NCBI RefSeq assembly: GCF_017744555.1
Contig: NZ_JAGIBD010000001.1
Location: forward strand, 372,001 to 436,000
Direction of reading: 5' to 3'
Length of the DNA stretch: 64,000 nt
Source: Cellulomonas sp.
GTDB taxonomy: Bacteria; Actinomycetota; Actinomycetes; Actinomycetales; Cellulomonadaceae
Shown here: positions 51,963 through 61,925 of the stretch, piece after piece
Numbering within the stretch: position 1 is the first letter of the stretch
Layout: every line of letters begins with the position of its first letter
Made by a program: the position numbers and the translations under genes
The notes under the pieces: model-generated
Seen by the model: the letters and a program-made list of their open reading frames with translations, nothing else
The model's database searches: none
Told to the model about the DNA's origin: nothing

Positions 51963-53255
51963 GTGCGACGGCGGACGAGAGCTCTGGCACTGGGCACGGC
52001 GCTGGCCGCGCTGCTGCCGCTCGCCGCGTGCTCGGCGGAGTCGGGCCCGCCGGTGCTCACGTGGTTCATCAACCCCGACGACGGCGGCCAGGCGGAGATC
52101 GCCAAGCGCTGCACCGACCAGTCGGGCGGCGCCTACAGCATCGAGGTGTCGATCCTGCCGCGCGACGCCGCGTCGCAGCGCGAGCAGCTCGCCCGTCGGC
52201 TCGCGGCCAGCGACTCGTCGATCGACATCATGAGCCTCGACCCGCCGTTCATCCCCGAGCTGTCCGAGCCCGGATTCCTCGCGCCGATCCCCGACGACGT
52301 CGCCGCCAAGGTCTCGCAGAACGTCGTGGCCGGTGCGCTCGCGGGCGCGACGTGGAACGGCAAGCTCGTCACCGTCCCGTTCTGGGCGAACACCCAGCTG
52401 CTCTGGTACCGCAAGTCCGTCGCACAGGCCGCCGGTATCGACCCCGCCGCTGGGCCCGTGACGTGGCAGCAGATCATGGACGCGGCCAAGTCCCAGGACA
52501 AGTTCCTCAGCGTGCAGGGCGCGAAGGCCGAGTCGCTCACCGTCTGGATCAACGCGCTCATCGAGGGCGCCGGCGGGCAGATCCTCGAGAACCCCCAGGC
52601 GCCGGCGGACGAGCTCAAGCTCGGCCTCGACACCCCGGCCGGCAAGGCCGCCGCCGACATCATCGGGACCATCGGCCGCGAGAACATCGCGGGGCCGTCG
52701 CTGCCGACCGAGGACGAGGGCGTCTCGCTCACCGTGTTCCAGGGGGACAAGGGCTCGTTCATGGTGAACTGGCCGTTCGTCTGGTCCGCCACGAACGCGT
52801 CCGTCGAGCAGGGCACGCTCCCGCAGTCGCTGGTCGACGACTTCGGGTGGGCCCTGTACCCGCAGACGGACGCCGCGCAGCCGTCGGCACCGCCCTACGG
52901 CGGGATCAACCTCGGGATCGGCGCGTTCAGCAAGCACACGGACCTCGCGTTCGACGCCGCGCAGTGCATCGTCACGCCGGAGAACCAGGCGTACTACTTC
53001 GTCGCGAACGGCAACCCGCCGTCCAACACGGAGTCGTACAACGACCCGGCCGTGCACAAGGCGTTCCCGATGGCCGACGTCATCCGGCAGTCGCTCGAGC
53101 AGGCTGCGCCCCGCCCGCAGACGCCGTACTACAACGAGGTGTCGACGGGCCTGCAGGAGACGTGGCACCCGCCGTCGTCCGTCAACCCGGACACGACGCC
53201 GCAACGGTCCACCGACTTCATCACCGCCGTGCTGCACGGCGAGGCGCTGCTGTGA
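51963..53255 (+). CDS. Sugar ABC transporter substrate-binding lipoprotein
   Basis: 430 residues. Signal peptide VRRRTRALALGTALAALLPL ending in lipobox LAAC, then a family-1 solute-binding protein (SBP_bac_1) fold with LTWFINPDDGGQAEIAKRC, the substrate-cleft region PFWANTQLLWYRKS and YYFVANGNPPSN. GTG 51963 has GGGGGAG a few bases upstream; GTG 51939 is an alternative. First gene of a four-gene importer operon; such proteins bind disaccharides or oligosaccharides such as trehalose or maltose-like sugars, but the sugar is not readable here. Confidence 0.92.
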   Translation: MRRRTRALALGTALAALLPLAACSAESGPPVLTWFINPDDGGQAEIAKRCTDQSGGAYSIEVSILPRDAASQREQLARRLAASDSSIDIMSLDPPFIPELSEPGFLAPIPDDVAAKVSQNVVAGALAGATWNGKLVTVPFWANTQLLWYRKSVAQAAGIDPAAGPVTWQQIMDAAKSQDKFLSVQGAKAESLTVWINALIEGAGGQILENPQAPADELKLGLDTPAGKAAADIIGTIGRENIAGPSLPTEDEGVSLTVFQGDKGSFMVNWPFVWSATNASVEQGTLPQSLVDDFGWALYPQTDAAQPSAPPYGGINLGIGAFSKHTDLAFDAAQCIVTPENQAYYFVANGNPPSNTESYNDPAVHKAFPMADVIRQSLEQAAPRPQTPYYNEVSTGLQETWHPPSSVNPDTTPQRSTDFITAVLHGEALL

Positions 53256-53268
53256 GGGGGGAGGCGTC

Positions 53269-54231
53269 ATGACGGCGCAGACGGCTCCCATCGCGAAGGA
53301 CGTCGCGAAGGAGCCCAAGACCAAGGTCGTGCTGAGCGACCGGACCAAGGCCGAACGGCGGCTCGGGTGGTGGCTCGCCGGACCGGCGTTCGTCGTCATG
53401 CTGGCCGTGACGGTCTACCCGATCCTGCAGGCCTTCTTCGACTCGCTGTACCGCTACCGGCTCACCGCGCCGGACGACAAGGCGTTCATCGGGCTCAACA
53501 ACTACGTGGTCGTGCTCACCGACCCGGTGTTCTGGCAGGCGCTCGGCGTGACGCTGTTCATCACGGTCGTCACCGTGCTCGTCGAGGTCGTGCTCGGGTT
53601 CATCCTCGCGCTGCTCATGCACCGGGCCATCAAGAGCCTGCGCGGCGTGCTCCGCACCGTGATCCTCGTGCCGTACGGGATCATCACGGTCGTCTCGGCG
53701 TTCGCGTGGTTCTACATGTTCGACATCACGTCGGGCTTCGTGAACAGCTGGTTCGACTGGGTGCCCGGCATCTCGCAGGACCTCAACTGGTTCGCGCACC
53801 AGGGCACGAGCCTGTTCGTCATCATGGCGTCCGAGATCTGGAAGACCACGCCGTTCATCTCGCTGCTGCTGCTCGCCGGCCTCGCGCAGGTGCCGGGTGA
53901 GCTCGACGAGGCGGCCGAGGTCGACGGCGCGACGTGGGGCCAGCGCCTGCGGCGGGTGACCCTGCCGAACATGAAGGCCGCGATCATGGTCGCCGTCCTG
54001 TTCCGGGCGCTCGACGCGTTCCGCATCTTCGACAACGTCTTCATCATGACCAACGGCGCGAACGGCACCACGGTCCTGTCCCTGCTGGCCTACCGCACGT
54101 CCATCGGGCGCCTCGAGATCGGCCTCGGTTCCGCCATCTCCGTGCTGCTGTTCCTCTGCGTCATCGGGATCTGCTTCATCGCGATCAAGCTCTTCAAGGT
54201 CGACCTGGCCGGTGCGAGGGGGGAGAGCTGA
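53269..54231 (+). CDS. Sugar ABC transporter permease (MalF-like)
   Basis: 320 residues, six membrane helices. After a hydrophilic start, LAGPAFVVMLAVTVYPILQ is the first helix; the EAA loop is DEAAEVDGATWGQRLRRVTL, which docks on the ATPase. ATG follows GGGGGAGG and is 13 bases after the binding-protein gene. It forms the translocation pore with the next permease. The stop overlaps the next start by one base (TGATG). Confidence 0.94.
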   Translation: MTAQTAPIAKDVAKEPKTKVVLSDRTKAERRLGWWLAGPAFVVMLAVTVYPILQAFFDSLYRYRLTAPDDKAFIGLNNYVVVLTDPVFWQALGVTLFITVVTVLVEVVLGFILALLMHRAIKSLRGVLRTVILVPYGIITVVSAFAWFYMFDITSGFVNSWFDWVPGISQDLNWFAHQGTSLFVIMASEIWKTTPFISLLLLAGLAQVPGELDEAAEVDGATWGQRLRRVTLPNMKAAIMVAVLFRALDAFRIFDNVFIMTNGANGTTVLSLLAYRTSIGRLEIGLGSAISVLLFLCVIGICFIAIKLFKVDLAGARGES

Positions 54232-55079
54232 TGCGCGGCATGTCCACCCGGCTCAAGATCGGCTGGGCCGTCATCGTCATCGTCGTCTTCACGTACACGC
54301 TGTTCCCGGTGGCGTCGATCTTCGCGACGTCGTTCAAGCTGCCCGGCGAGCTCAACCTCGGCACGTTCCTGCCGGTGCACTGGACGTGGGACAACTACAC
54401 GCAGATCCTCGGGCCCGACGGGTCCGCGCGGGACCTGTTCGTCCCGTCGCTGCGCAACTCGATCGGCATCTCGCTCATCGCGACCGCCATCGCCGTCGTC
54501 CTCGCGACGCTCGCCGCGTACGCGATCGCCCGGCTCGACTTCCGTGGCAAGCGGCTCATCCTCACCACCGCGCTCGGGGTCTCGATCTTCCCCGTCATCT
54601 CCATCGTCACGCCGCTGTTCAACCTGTGGCGGCAGATCGGCCTGTACGACACGTGGCTCGGCCTGATCATTCCGTACCTGTCGCTCACGCTGCCGATCTC
54701 CATCTGGACCCTCGCGGCGTTCTTCCGGCAGATCCCGTGGGAGCTCGAGCAGGCCGCGCAGGTCGACGGCGCCACCACCTGGCAGGCGTTCCGCAAGGCG
54801 ATCGTCCCGCTCGCGGCCCCCGGCGTGTTCACCACGGCGCTCATCGCGTTCTTCATCGCCTGGAACGACTTCGTCTACGGCATCTCGCTCACCTCGACGA
54901 GCCGCGCGCGCCCGGTGCCCGCCGCGTTGGCGTTCTTCACCGGCGCCTCGCAGTTCGAGGAGCCCACGGGTGCCATCTCCGCCGCGGCGGTCATCGTCAC
55001 GATCCCCGTCGTGATCCTGGTGCTGCTGTTCCAGCGGCAGATCGTCTCCGGCCTGACGCAGGGCGCCGTCAAGGGCTGA
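54231..55079 (+). CDS. Sugar ABC transporter permease (MalG-like)
   Basis: 282 residues, six membrane helices, first [23 protein letters not shown] loop [20 protein letters not shown] followed by PLAAPG. Carries the short MalG-type N-terminus. GGGGAGAG precedes the ATG within the end of the previous gene. An AAGGAGG site and the ATPase gene follow 16 bases later. Confidence 0.94.
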   Translation: MRGMSTRLKIGWAVIVIVVFTYTLFPVASIFATSFKLPGELNLGTFLPVHWTWDNYTQILGPDGSARDLFVPSLRNSIGISLIATAIAVVLATLAAYAIARLDFRGKRLILTTALGVSIFPVISIVTPLFNLWRQIGLYDTWLGLIIPYLSLTLPISIWTLAAFFRQIPWELEQAAQVDGATTWQAFRKAIVPLAAPGVFTTALIAFFIAWNDFVYGISLTSTSRARPVPAALAFFTGASQFEEPTGAISAAAVIVTIPVVILVLLFQRQIVSGLTQGAVKG

Positions 55080-55095
55080 CCCCGAAGGAGGATCC

Positions 55096-56358
55096 ATGGC
55101 TGCGATCACGCTGACCGACATCGTCAAGAGGTACCCGGACGGGTTCCTCGCGGTGAAGGGCGTGAGCCTCGACATCGCCGACGGCGAGTTCGTCATCCTC
55201 GTCGGACCGTCAGGGTGCGGGAAGTCGACGTTGCTGCGGATGATCGTCGGCCTGGAGGACATCACCGACGGCGAGCTGCAGATCGCCGGCAAGCGCGTCA
55301 ACGAGCGCGCCCCGCGCGACCGCAAGCTCGCGATGGTGTTCCAGAACTACGCCCTGTACCCGCACCTCACCGTGTTCGAGAACATCGCGTTCCCGCTGCG
55401 GCTCCAGAAGGGCAAGTACAGCGAGGACGAGATCCGCCGGAAGGTGACGTACGCGGCGGAGACGCTCGAGCTGCAGGACCACCTGCAGCGCAAGCCCGCG
55501 AACCTGTCCGGCGGGCAGCGGCAGCGCGTCGCGATGGGCCGCGCGATCGTCCGTGAGGCCGACGCGTTCCTGTTCGACGAGCCGCTGTCGAACCTCGACG
55601 CCAAGCTGCGCGGCCAGATGCGCACCGAGATCAGCCGCATGCAGCGCCGGCTCGGCACCACGACCGTGTACGTCACGCACGACCAGACCGAGGCCATGAC
55701 GCTCGGCGACCGTGTCGCGGTGCTCCGCAAGGGCGACCTGCAGCAGGTCGCGTCGCCGCGCGCCCTCTACGAGCACCCGGTCAACCTGTTCGTGGCCGGG
55801 TTCATCGGCTCGCCGCCCATGAACTTCGTGCCCGGCGAGGTGCAGGGCGACGTCATGAAGCTGCCGTTCGCCGAGGTGCCGCTCACCGACGACCTGCGCC
55901 GGCGGCTCGGTGACCGCACGCTCGTCATCGTCGGCATCCGGCCCGAGCACTTCGAGGACCACGCCGTCATCCAGCAGCAGGGTCGTGCCGGTGGCGTCCC
56001 GTTCACCGCCTCCGTCGACGTCACCGAGTGGCTCGGCTCCGACCTGTACGCGTACGTGCCGTTCGAGACGCGGCCCGAGGTCGCCGGCAAGCTCGAGGAG
56101 CTCGACCGCGACCTCGACGGCGAAGGTCTGCGCACCCAGCTCGTCGTCGCGCTCGCGTCCGACTCCCGGGTGCGCGACGGCGACGACGCACCCCTGTGGT
56201 TCGACCCGGCCAAGATGCTCGTGTTCGACCCCGAGTCCGGCGAGAACCTCACCTACGACGCCGACGCGGCGCGCGAGATCGACGCGCAGAACGAGAAGGA
56301 CCGCAAGGCGTCCATCGAGCGGGCCAAGAAGCGGGAGGCGGCGTCGGCGAGCGCCTGA
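55096..56358 (+). CDS. ABC transporter ATP-binding protein (MsmK/UgpC-like)
   Basis: 420 residues. Walker [14 protein letters not shown], signature [16 protein letters not shown], Walker [17 protein letters not shown]-loop VTHDQTEAM, then a TOBE/OB-fold regulatory domain ([22 protein letters not shown]). Its ~50 extra C-terminal residues end in a Lys/Arg/Glu-rich helix. Energises sugar uptake with the two permeases. Having a dedicated ATPase in the operon is notable, since many actinobacterial sugar importers share one MsiK ATPase encoded elsewhere. Confidence 0.95.
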   Translation: MAAITLTDIVKRYPDGFLAVKGVSLDIADGEFVILVGPSGCGKSTLLRMIVGLEDITDGELQIAGKRVNERAPRDRKLAMVFQNYALYPHLTVFENIAFPLRLQKGKYSEDEIRRKVTYAAETLELQDHLQRKPANLSGGQRQRVAMGRAIVREADAFLFDEPLSNLDAKLRGQMRTEISRMQRRLGTTTVYVTHDQTEAMTLGDRVAVLRKGDLQQVASPRALYEHPVNLFVAGFIGSPPMNFVPGEVQGDVMKLPFAEVPLTDDLRRRLGDRTLVIVGIRPEHFEDHAVIQQQGRAGGVPFTASVDVTEWLGSDLYAYVPFETRPEVAGKLEELDRDLDGEGLRTQLVVALASDSRVRDGDDAPLWFDPAKMLVFDPESGENLTYDADAAREIDAQNEKDRKASIERAKKREAASASA

Positions 56359-56373
56359 GCGGTGCTCCCCGCG

Positions 56374-57303
56374 TCAGGCGTCGAGCTCGGCCGACGTCGG
56401 CGGGTTCGCGCCCGGGCGCGACACCGTGATCGCCGCGATGCGCACGCACCGGGCCAGGACCGCCTCGACCGTGGCCGCGTCGATGTCCGCGAGCGCCCCA
56501 CGACGGTCGCCGCCGAGCAGGCCCGCGCTCCACAGCCCGTCGATCAGGCCGCCCATGAACGAGTCGCCCGCCCCGACCGTGTCCGCGACCGTCACCGCCG
56601 GCGCCGGCACGTGGAGCCGCGCCCCGGCGGCCGTGCTCGCGAACGCCCCCTCGCCGCCGTGCGTGACGACGACGAGCGACGGGCCTGACCGGCTCCACTG
56701 CTCGGCGATCTCGGCGGGCGCGACGCCCGGGTGCAGCCACGCCAGGTCCTCGTCGCTGACCTTGACGACGTCCGCCAGCCGCACGAGCGCGTCGACGTGG
56801 GGGAGAGCGTGCTCCGGCGACCCCATGAGCGCGGGCCGCAGGTTCGGGTCGTACGTGATCGTCGACGTCTCCCGGTACCGGGCGAGCGTGCGGGCGACCG
56901 CGGCACCGCCGGGCTGCAGGACGGCGGCGATCGAGCCCGTGTGCACGACCAGCGGGTCGCCCGGGTCCTCGTCCCACGAGTCCGGCAGGTCCCACTCGAG
57001 GTCGAACTCGTAGGTCGCGACACCCGCTGCGTCGACGTGGGCCGTGGCCGTCGGTGTCCGCGCGGCCGACCGGTTGCCCGTGAGCACGTGCACGCCCGAC
57101 GCCTCCAGGTGGCGGCGGATCGTGTCGCCCTCGACGTCGTTGCCGAGCCACGTCAGGAGGTCCGCGTGCCGGCCGAGCCGACCGAGGCCGAGCGCCACGT
57201 TGGCCGGGCTGCCACCCGGGTGCTCGCCGCGCGAGCCGTCGAACCGTTCGACGACGTCGATGAGGGCCTCGCCGACGACCAGTGCGCGTCCGTCCGTGCT
57301 CAT
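56374..57303 (-). CDS. PfkB family carbohydrate kinase (fructokinase-like)
   Basis: 309 residues. N-terminal PfkB signature [15 protein letters not shown] with [18 protein letters not shown]/catalytic signature [18 protein letters not shown], Asp of GAGD as base. It phosphorylates a sugar, most likely fructose, as substrate-site segments match bacterial fructokinases. Start overlaps the xseB stop (ATGA), placing it in the xseA-xseB operon, while it converges on the sugar ABC operon with only 15 bases between. It may use the sugar imported by that system. Confidence 0.88.
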   Translation of the reverse strand: MSTDGRALVVGEALIDVVERFDGSRGEHPGGSPANVALGLGRLGRHADLLTWLGNDVEGDTIRRHLEASGVHVLTGNRSAARTPTATAHVDAAGVATYEFDLEWDLPDSWDEDPGDPLVVHTGSIAAVLQPGGAAVARTLARYRETSTITYDPNLRPALMGSPEHALPHVDALVRLADVVKVSDEDLAWLHPGVAPAEIAEQWSRSGPSLVVVTHGGEGAFASTAAGARLHVPAPAVTVADTVGAGDSFMGGLIDGLWSAGLLGGDRRGALADIDAATVEAVLARCVRIAAITVSRPGANPPTSAELDA

Positions 57304-57632
57304 CGGGTCTCCTCCTCGTCCTGCACGCCCGCCTGGCTGACTCCTCGCGCCGACCCGCCGGCGGGCTCACGCACGGCCGCGAGACGCTCCCGAGCACCGT
57401 CGAGCCACTCCTGGCAGCGGGCCGCGAGGGCCTCGCCGCGCTCCCACAGGGCGAGCGAGTCCTCGAGCGACTCCGCGCCCGCCTCCAGACGGCTGACGAC
57501 GGTCACGAGCTCGTCGCGCGCCTGCTCGTACGTCAGGCCGCTCACGTCCGCGTGGACCGAGCCGGCGGCTGCGTCGTCGGGTGCGGGGGCGGATCGGGGG
57601 TCCGTCGTCGTCTTCGGCACAGGGCCAGTCAA
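57300..57632 (-). CDS. xseB: Exodeoxyribonuclease VII small subunit
   Basis: Up to 110 residues. Core [40 protein letters not shown] and a C-terminal coiled segment match XseB, which assembles in several copies on each XseA to digest single-stranded DNA. An N-terminal ~30-residue Pro/Ala/Asp extension and a C-terminal acidic tail flank it. TTG 57632 is the longest start; GTG 57620 is possible. Coupled to the PfkB kinase gene downstream. Confidence 0.9.
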   Translation of the reverse strand: MTGPVPKTTTDPRSAPAPDDAAAGSVHADVSGLTYEQARDELVTVVSRLEAGAESLEDSLALWERGEALAARCQEWLDGARERLAAVREPAGGSARGVSQAGVQDEEETR

Positions 57633-57682
57633 CCAGCCGCCGACGACACGGTCGCACCGGTCCGCCCCACGGGCGGCAGCGG

Positions 57683-57733
57683 GCCGGCGGGCGCGAACGG
57701 CCGGCGGCGCGAGCGACCGGCGGGTGCGGTTCG
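57683..57733. repeat. 17-bp tandem repeat between xseA and xseB
   Basis: Three imperfect units (57683-57699, 57700-57715, 57716-57733) of GCCGGCGGGCGCGAACG type, in the 143-base gap. Confidence 0.6.
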
Positions 57734-57775
57734 CAGGTCGGAGTCGGCCGACCGGTCCCGGTGACGCCGTCTGGC

Positions 57776-59083
57776 TCAGTCCGTCGGCTCCCCGGCGACG
57801 GTCGCGGCGAGCTCGCCGGCCGCGACCCGGATCCGCAGCGCGTCGCCCGACTCCACGTCCGCGGGGTCGCGGACCACGTGCCCGTCGGTGCGCTGCACGA
57901 CCGCGTACCCACGCTCGAGCGTCGCCGCGGGCGACAGCGCCCGGACCTGCGCCCGCAGACCGGCGATCTCCGCGAAGCCGTGGACGAGCCCGGTGTGCAG
58001 CGCGCGCCGGGCGGTGTCCCGCAGCGTGTGCAGCCGCGTCTCGTGCGCGTCGACCAGCGTCGCCGGCTGGGCGAGCGCGGGCCGGCTGCGCCAGTGGTCC
58101 AGCCCCGCCTGCTCACGCGTGAGCCGGTGCGTGATCGCGGCGCGGGCGCGCGTGCGTGCCTGCACGAGCCGGGCACGCTCCTCGGAGACGTCCGGCACGA
58201 TGCGCTTCGCGGCGTCGGTCGGCGTCGAGGCGCGCAGGTCCGCGACCAGGTCGAGCAGGGGCGAGTCGAGATGGTGCCCGATCGCGCTCACCAGCGGTGT
58301 CCGGCACGCGGCGGCCGCGCGGACCAACGTCTCGTTGCTGAACGGCAGCAGGTCCTCGAACGAGCCGCCGCCGCGCGCGACGACGATGACCTCGACGCGC
58401 GGGTCCGCGTCGAGCTCGGCGATCGCGGCGCGCACCTCGGGCACCGCGCGCGGGCCCTGCACGGTGACCCGGCGGATCTCGAACTGCACCGCGGGCCAGC
58501 GGGCGCGCGCGTTGGAGACGACGTCGTGCTCGGCGTCGCCCTGCTGCGCGCACACGAGCCCGACGACCGCGGGCAGGAACGGCAGCGGACGCTTGCGGTC
58601 GGCGTCGAACAGGCCCTCCGCGCCGAGCACACCCTTGAGGTGCTCGATCCGGGCCAGCAGCTCGCCGAGACCGACGAGCCGAAGGTCGTCCGCCGCGAAC
58701 GTCAGGTCGCCCTTCTTCGCGTGGAACTGCGGCCGGGCGTGGACCACGAGGTGCGAGCCGTCGGCCAGCCGGTCCGCGATCGGCGCGATCGCCCGCGCCG
58801 GGGCGGTCACCGACAGCGACATGTCGAGGTCGGTGTCCCGCAGCGTGAGGAAGTACAGGGTGTTCCAGCGCTTGAGGTTGAGCACCTGACCCTCGACCCA
58901 CACCGGGGGCATCCGGGCGATGTAGTCCGCGATCTTCGGCGCGAGATGGCGCACCGGCCAGGGGCGCTCGGGGGTGGTGTCGCCCGCCTTGAGCGGCAGC
59001 GGCCCCGCGGACGCCCGCACGGTGCCGTCGGGCGTGTCCGGACGGTCCAGCCGGTCCGACGCAGCGGCGGGTTCGATGCTCAC
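57776..59083 (-). CDS. xseA: Exodeoxyribonuclease VII large subunit
   Basis: 435 residues. N-terminal OB domain ([20 protein letters not shown]), catalytic ExoVII large domain with [40 protein letters not shown] and [20 protein letters not shown], then long coiled-coil helices and a C-terminal barrel [18 protein letters not shown] 59083 gives the start [13 protein letters not shown] 59107 would add eight residues. The core sequence usually reads GH(E/H)xDxPLxDxVAD, which is kept. Divergent from ispH. Confidence 0.93.
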   Translation of the reverse strand: MSIEPAAASDRLDRPDTPDGTVRASAGPLPLKAGDTTPERPWPVRHLAPKIADYIARMPPVWVEGQVLNLKRWNTLYFLTLRDTDLDMSLSVTAPARAIAPIADRLADGSHLVVHARPQFHAKKGDLTFAADDLRLVGLGELLARIEHLKGVLGAEGLFDADRKRPLPFLPAVVGLVCAQQGDAEHDVVSNARARWPAVQFEIRRVTVQGPRAVPEVRAAIAELDADPRVEVIVVARGGGSFEDLLPFSNETLVRAAAACRTPLVSAIGHHLDSPLLDLVADLRASTPTDAAKRIVPDVSEERARLVQARTRARAAITHRLTREQAGLDHWRSRPALAQPATLVDAHETRLHTLRDTARRALHTGLVHGFAEIAGLRAQVRALSPAATLERGYAVVQRTDGHVVRDPADVESGDALRIRVAAGELAATVAGEPTD

Positions 59084-59199
59084 CCGGCCAAGCCTGCCCC
59101 ATGACACCGACAGCGTGCGGCCGTGTGCTCCGCGTGCAGGACGCGTGCAGGTGCACCGCCCGCCGGGGGCACGGGCCGGGTCGCGGGCTGCGGCGACCG

Positions 59200-59205
59200 T
59201 AGACT
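59200..59205 (+). promoter_or_regulatory. -10 element of leaderless ispH
   Basis: TAGACT six bases before GTG 59212; no Shine-Dalgarno sequence is present. Confidence 0.55.
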
Positions 59206-59211
59206 CACGAC

Positions 59212-60309
59212 GTGACGTCCTCGAACACCGGCGCGCCCGTCGCGCCGACCGACGCAGCCGGCGAGCCCCGCGCCGCCGCTGCCGCGACCGCCACCCCCGA
59301 CCGCGCCAAGCGCGTGCTGCTCGCGGCGCCCCGCGGCTACTGCGCGGGCGTCGACCGCGCCGTCGTGGCCGTCGAGAAGGCGCTCGAGCACTACGGCGCG
59401 CCGGTGTACGTCCGCAAGGAGATCGTGCACAACAAGTTCGTCGTGGAGACGCTCGCCGCCCGCGGCGCCGTGTTCGTCGACGACACGGACGAGGTCCCCG
59501 AGGGTGCCCGCGTCGTGTTCTCCGCGCACGGAGTCTCGCCTGCCGTCCACGCCGCGGCCGCGGCCCGGTCGCTGCAGACGATCGACGCGACCTGCCCGCT
59601 CGTCACCAAGGTGCACAAGGAGGCCGTGCGGTTCGCGGCCGACGACTTCGACATCCTGCTCATCGGCCACGACGGCCACGAGGAGGTCGAGGGCACGCAG
59701 GGTGAGGCGCCGGATCACATCCAGGTCGTGAACTCGCCCGACGCCGTCGAGCACATCGAGGTCCGCGACCCCGAGCGTGTCGTGTGGATCTCGCAGACCA
59801 CGCTGTCGGTCGACGAGACCATGGAGACGGTCCGCCGCCTGCGCCAGAAGTTCCCGCACCTGCAGGACCCGCCGAGCGACGACATCTGCTACGCGACGCA
59901 GAACCGGCAGGTCGCCGTGAAGAAGCTCGCGCCCGAGTGCGACGTGGTCATCACCGTCGGCTCGGCGAACTCGTCGAACTCGGTGCGGCTCGTCGAGGTG
60001 GCGCTCGAGGCCGGTGCGCGCTCGTCGTACCGGATCGACACCGCCCAGGAGATCGACCCGGCGTGGCTCGTCGGCGCGACGACCGTCGGCGTCACGTCCG
60101 GGGCGTCCGTGCCGGAGATCCTCGTCCGTGACGTGCTCGACGCGCTCGCCGGGCACGGGTTCGGCCAGGTCGAGGAGGTGCGTACCGCGACCGAGGACCT
60201 CATGTTCTCGCTGCCCCGCGAGCTCCGCGCCGACCTCAAGGCCGCCGGCAACCCGGCGACCACGCCGCGTCGCGAGGGCCGCCGGTCCCTGGACGTCCAG
60301 CCCGCCTGA
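59212..60309 (+). CDS. ispH: 4-hydroxy-3-methylbut-2-enyl diphosphate reductase
   Basis: 365 residues. Last step of the MEP isoprenoid pathway, making IPP and DMAPP with a 4Fe-4S cluster. The cluster cysteines are in [28 protein letters not shown] and [14 protein letters not shown]; substrate residues lie in the HG pairs ([19 protein letters not shown]) and [14 protein letters not shown]. The first ~30 residues are a low-complexity extension. The start codon is the probable first base of the mRNA. It ends inside a 35-bp repeat shared with the convergent rmuC gene. Confidence 0.96.
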   Translation: MTSSNTGAPVAPTDAAGEPRAAAAATATPDRAKRVLLAAPRGYCAGVDRAVVAVEKALEHYGAPVYVRKEIVHNKFVVETLAARGAVFVDDTDEVPEGARVVFSAHGVSPAVHAAAAARSLQTIDATCPLVTKVHKEAVRFAADDFDILLIGHDGHEEVEGTQGEAPDHIQVVNSPDAVEHIEVRDPERVVWISQTTLSVDETMETVRRLRQKFPHLQDPPSDDICYATQNRQVAVKKLAPECDVVITVGSANSSNSVRLVEVALEAGARSSYRIDTAQEIDPAWLVGATTVGVTSGASVPEILVRDVLDALAGHGFGQVEEVRTATEDLMFSLPRELRADLKAAGNPATTPRREGRRSLDVQPA

Positions 60310-60396
60310 CGGCGTTCAGGCCGTCGGACGTCCAGCCCACGTGGCGGCGTTCGGGCCGTCGGCCGTCCAGCCCGCCTGGCGGCGTTCAGGCTGTCG
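60292..60396. repeat. 35-bp tandem repeat containing both the ispH and rmuC stop codons
   Basis: Three contiguous 35-bp units: 60292-60326, 60327-60361, 60362-60396. The first unit holds the last codons and TGA of ispH; the third holds the last codons and stop (TCA on the plus strand, 60386-60388) of the convergent rmuC. Confidence 0.92.
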
Positions 60397-61831
60397 TCGC
60401 GGTCGCGCCGCCCTCGTCGGTCGTGGCCGGTCGGACGGCGTCGCGGAGCGACTGCTCGTCGCGGTCCGCCCCCTCGGGACCGAGCGCGAGCCGGTCGAGC
60501 GTGTCACGGTCCAGCATCGCGCGGTCGAGCGTGACGACCTGCTCCTCGGCCGACGCGACCAGCTCGGGCGCCGTCACGACGGACAGCTGCGGGTTCACGG
60601 GCGCGGGCGTCGGCAGGTCGCCGTCGACCACGTCGAGCGTCGCGAACCGCCGGGCGCTCACGAGCACGCGGGTCTCGAGCGACGACACCGTCTGGTTGTA
60701 GGCCCCCGCGGCGGAGTCGATCGCGCGGCCGAGGCGGGCGAGGTGCGCTCCCATGGTCGCGAGCCGGCCGTGCAGCTCCTTGCCGAGCGAGAGGACGGCC
60801 TGGGCGTTGTCGGCGAGGGCGTCCTGCCGCCAGGCGTAGGCGACCGTGCGCAGCAGGGTCAGCAGCGTCACGGGTGTCGCGATCACGACGTTGTGCTCGA
60901 ACGCGTACTCGATGAGCCCCGGGTCCTGCTCGGCGGCGGCGTGCAGGAACGACTCGGCAGGCACGAACATCACGACGAGCTCGGGCGCGGGCGCGAACTG
61001 GTCCCAGTAGCGCTTCGCCGCGAGGTCGTCGACGTGCTTGCGGACGTGCCGGGCGTGCGCGGCGAGCCGGTCGGCCCGCACGGCCTCGTCGGTCGTCTGC
61101 ACCGCGTCGAGGAACCCGAGGAACGCGACCTTGGAGTCGACCACGATCTGCTTGCCGCCCGCCAGGCGCACGACCATGTCGGGCCGCAGGAGGCCGTCGT
61201 CGGTGCGCACCTGCTCCTGCTCCACGAAGTCGACGTGCGCGAGCATGCCCGCGGCCTCGACAACGCGCCGGAGCTGGACCTCGCCCCACCGCCCGCGCAC
61301 CTGCGAGGACCGCAGCGCGGTGACGAGCTGCGACGTCTCGCCGCGGAGCTGGTCGGACGCGGCGCGCATCGCCCGCACCTGCTCACCGAGCGCGGCGTGG
61401 CCCTCGGCGCGTGCCTTCTCGGCGGTCGACAGCTCGGCCCGGACGTGCTCGAGGGTGCGCGCGAGGGGCTCGACCATCGCCCGTACGGCCTGCTCGCGCT
61501 GCGCGAGCTCGCCGACCTGCGTCTGGTGGTCGGCGGCGAACCGCTGGTGCGCGAGGGCGAGGAACTGGTCGGTGCTCGTCGCGAGCGCGTCTGCGGCCAG
61601 GGCCCGGAACTGCTCCGCGAGCCGCTCGGAGTCGGCCCGCGCGGCGTCGAGCCGCTCGGCGGTCGCCGCCCGCTCGGCGTCGAGCGCCGCACGGGCGCGC
61701 GCGGCGTCCACCTCGGCGGCGCGCAGCCGGTCGGCGACCCCTGCCGCGGACCGCGACGACGCGAGGAGCCACGCGACGACACCGCCCACGACGAGGCCGA
61801 GCGCGAGGCCGACCAGCATCCCTGTGTCCAT
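60386..61831 (-). CDS. rmuC: DNA recombination protein RmuC
   Basis: 481 residues. N-terminal membrane helix (MLVGLALGLVVGGVVAWLLA), a coiled coil to about residue 150, then the RmuC nuclease-fold domain with VRGRWGEVQLRRVVEAAGML, VVRLAGGKQIVVDSKVAFLG, PAPELVVMFVPAESFLHAA and ATPVTLLTLLRTVAYAWRQ. RmuC limits DNA inversions at short inverted repeats and may act in defence. Membrane-anchored topology is predicted. ATG 61831 has GAGAGGG nine bases upstream; GTG 61855 is an alternative. The C-terminus runs into a tandem repeat. Confidence 0.92.
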   Translation of the reverse strand: MDTGMLVGLALGLVVGGVVAWLLASSRSAAGVADRLRAAEVDAARARAALDAERAATAERLDAARADSERLAEQFRALAADALATSTDQFLALAHQRFAADHQTQVGELAQREQAVRAMVEPLARTLEHVRAELSTAEKARAEGHAALGEQVRAMRAASDQLRGETSQLVTALRSSQVRGRWGEVQLRRVVEAAGMLAHVDFVEQEQVRTDDGLLRPDMVVRLAGGKQIVVDSKVAFLGFLDAVQTTDEAVRADRLAAHARHVRKHVDDLAAKRYWDQFAPAPELVVMFVPAESFLHAAAEQDPGLIEYAFEHNVVIATPVTLLTLLRTVAYAWRQDALADNAQAVLSLGKELHGRLATMGAHLARLGRAIDSAAGAYNQTVSSLETRVLVSARRFATLDVVDGDLPTPAPVNPQLSVVTAPELVASAEEQVVTLDRAMLDRDTLDRLALGPEGADRDEQSLRDAVRPATTDEGGATATTA

Positions 61832-61913
61832 GGCCCGCACCCTCTCAGGCACCACCGACAGCCGCCCGGCCGGCGCACCCGGACGGGGGCCTGACCAGGC
61901 ACGGGGCGGGTCC

Positions 61914-61919
61914 TATGCT
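61914..61919 (+). promoter_or_regulatory. -10 element of leaderless ABC exporter operon
   Basis: TATGCT six bases before ATG 61926; no Shine-Dalgarno. Confidence 0.55.
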
Positions 61920-61925
61920 GGCCGG

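Noticed and set aside
61838..61860. TPP riboswitch suggested by CTGAGAGGGTG before rmuC
   Set aside because: Only the short CTGAGA-like string occurs; the rest of the THI element is absent and rmuC has no link to thiamine.
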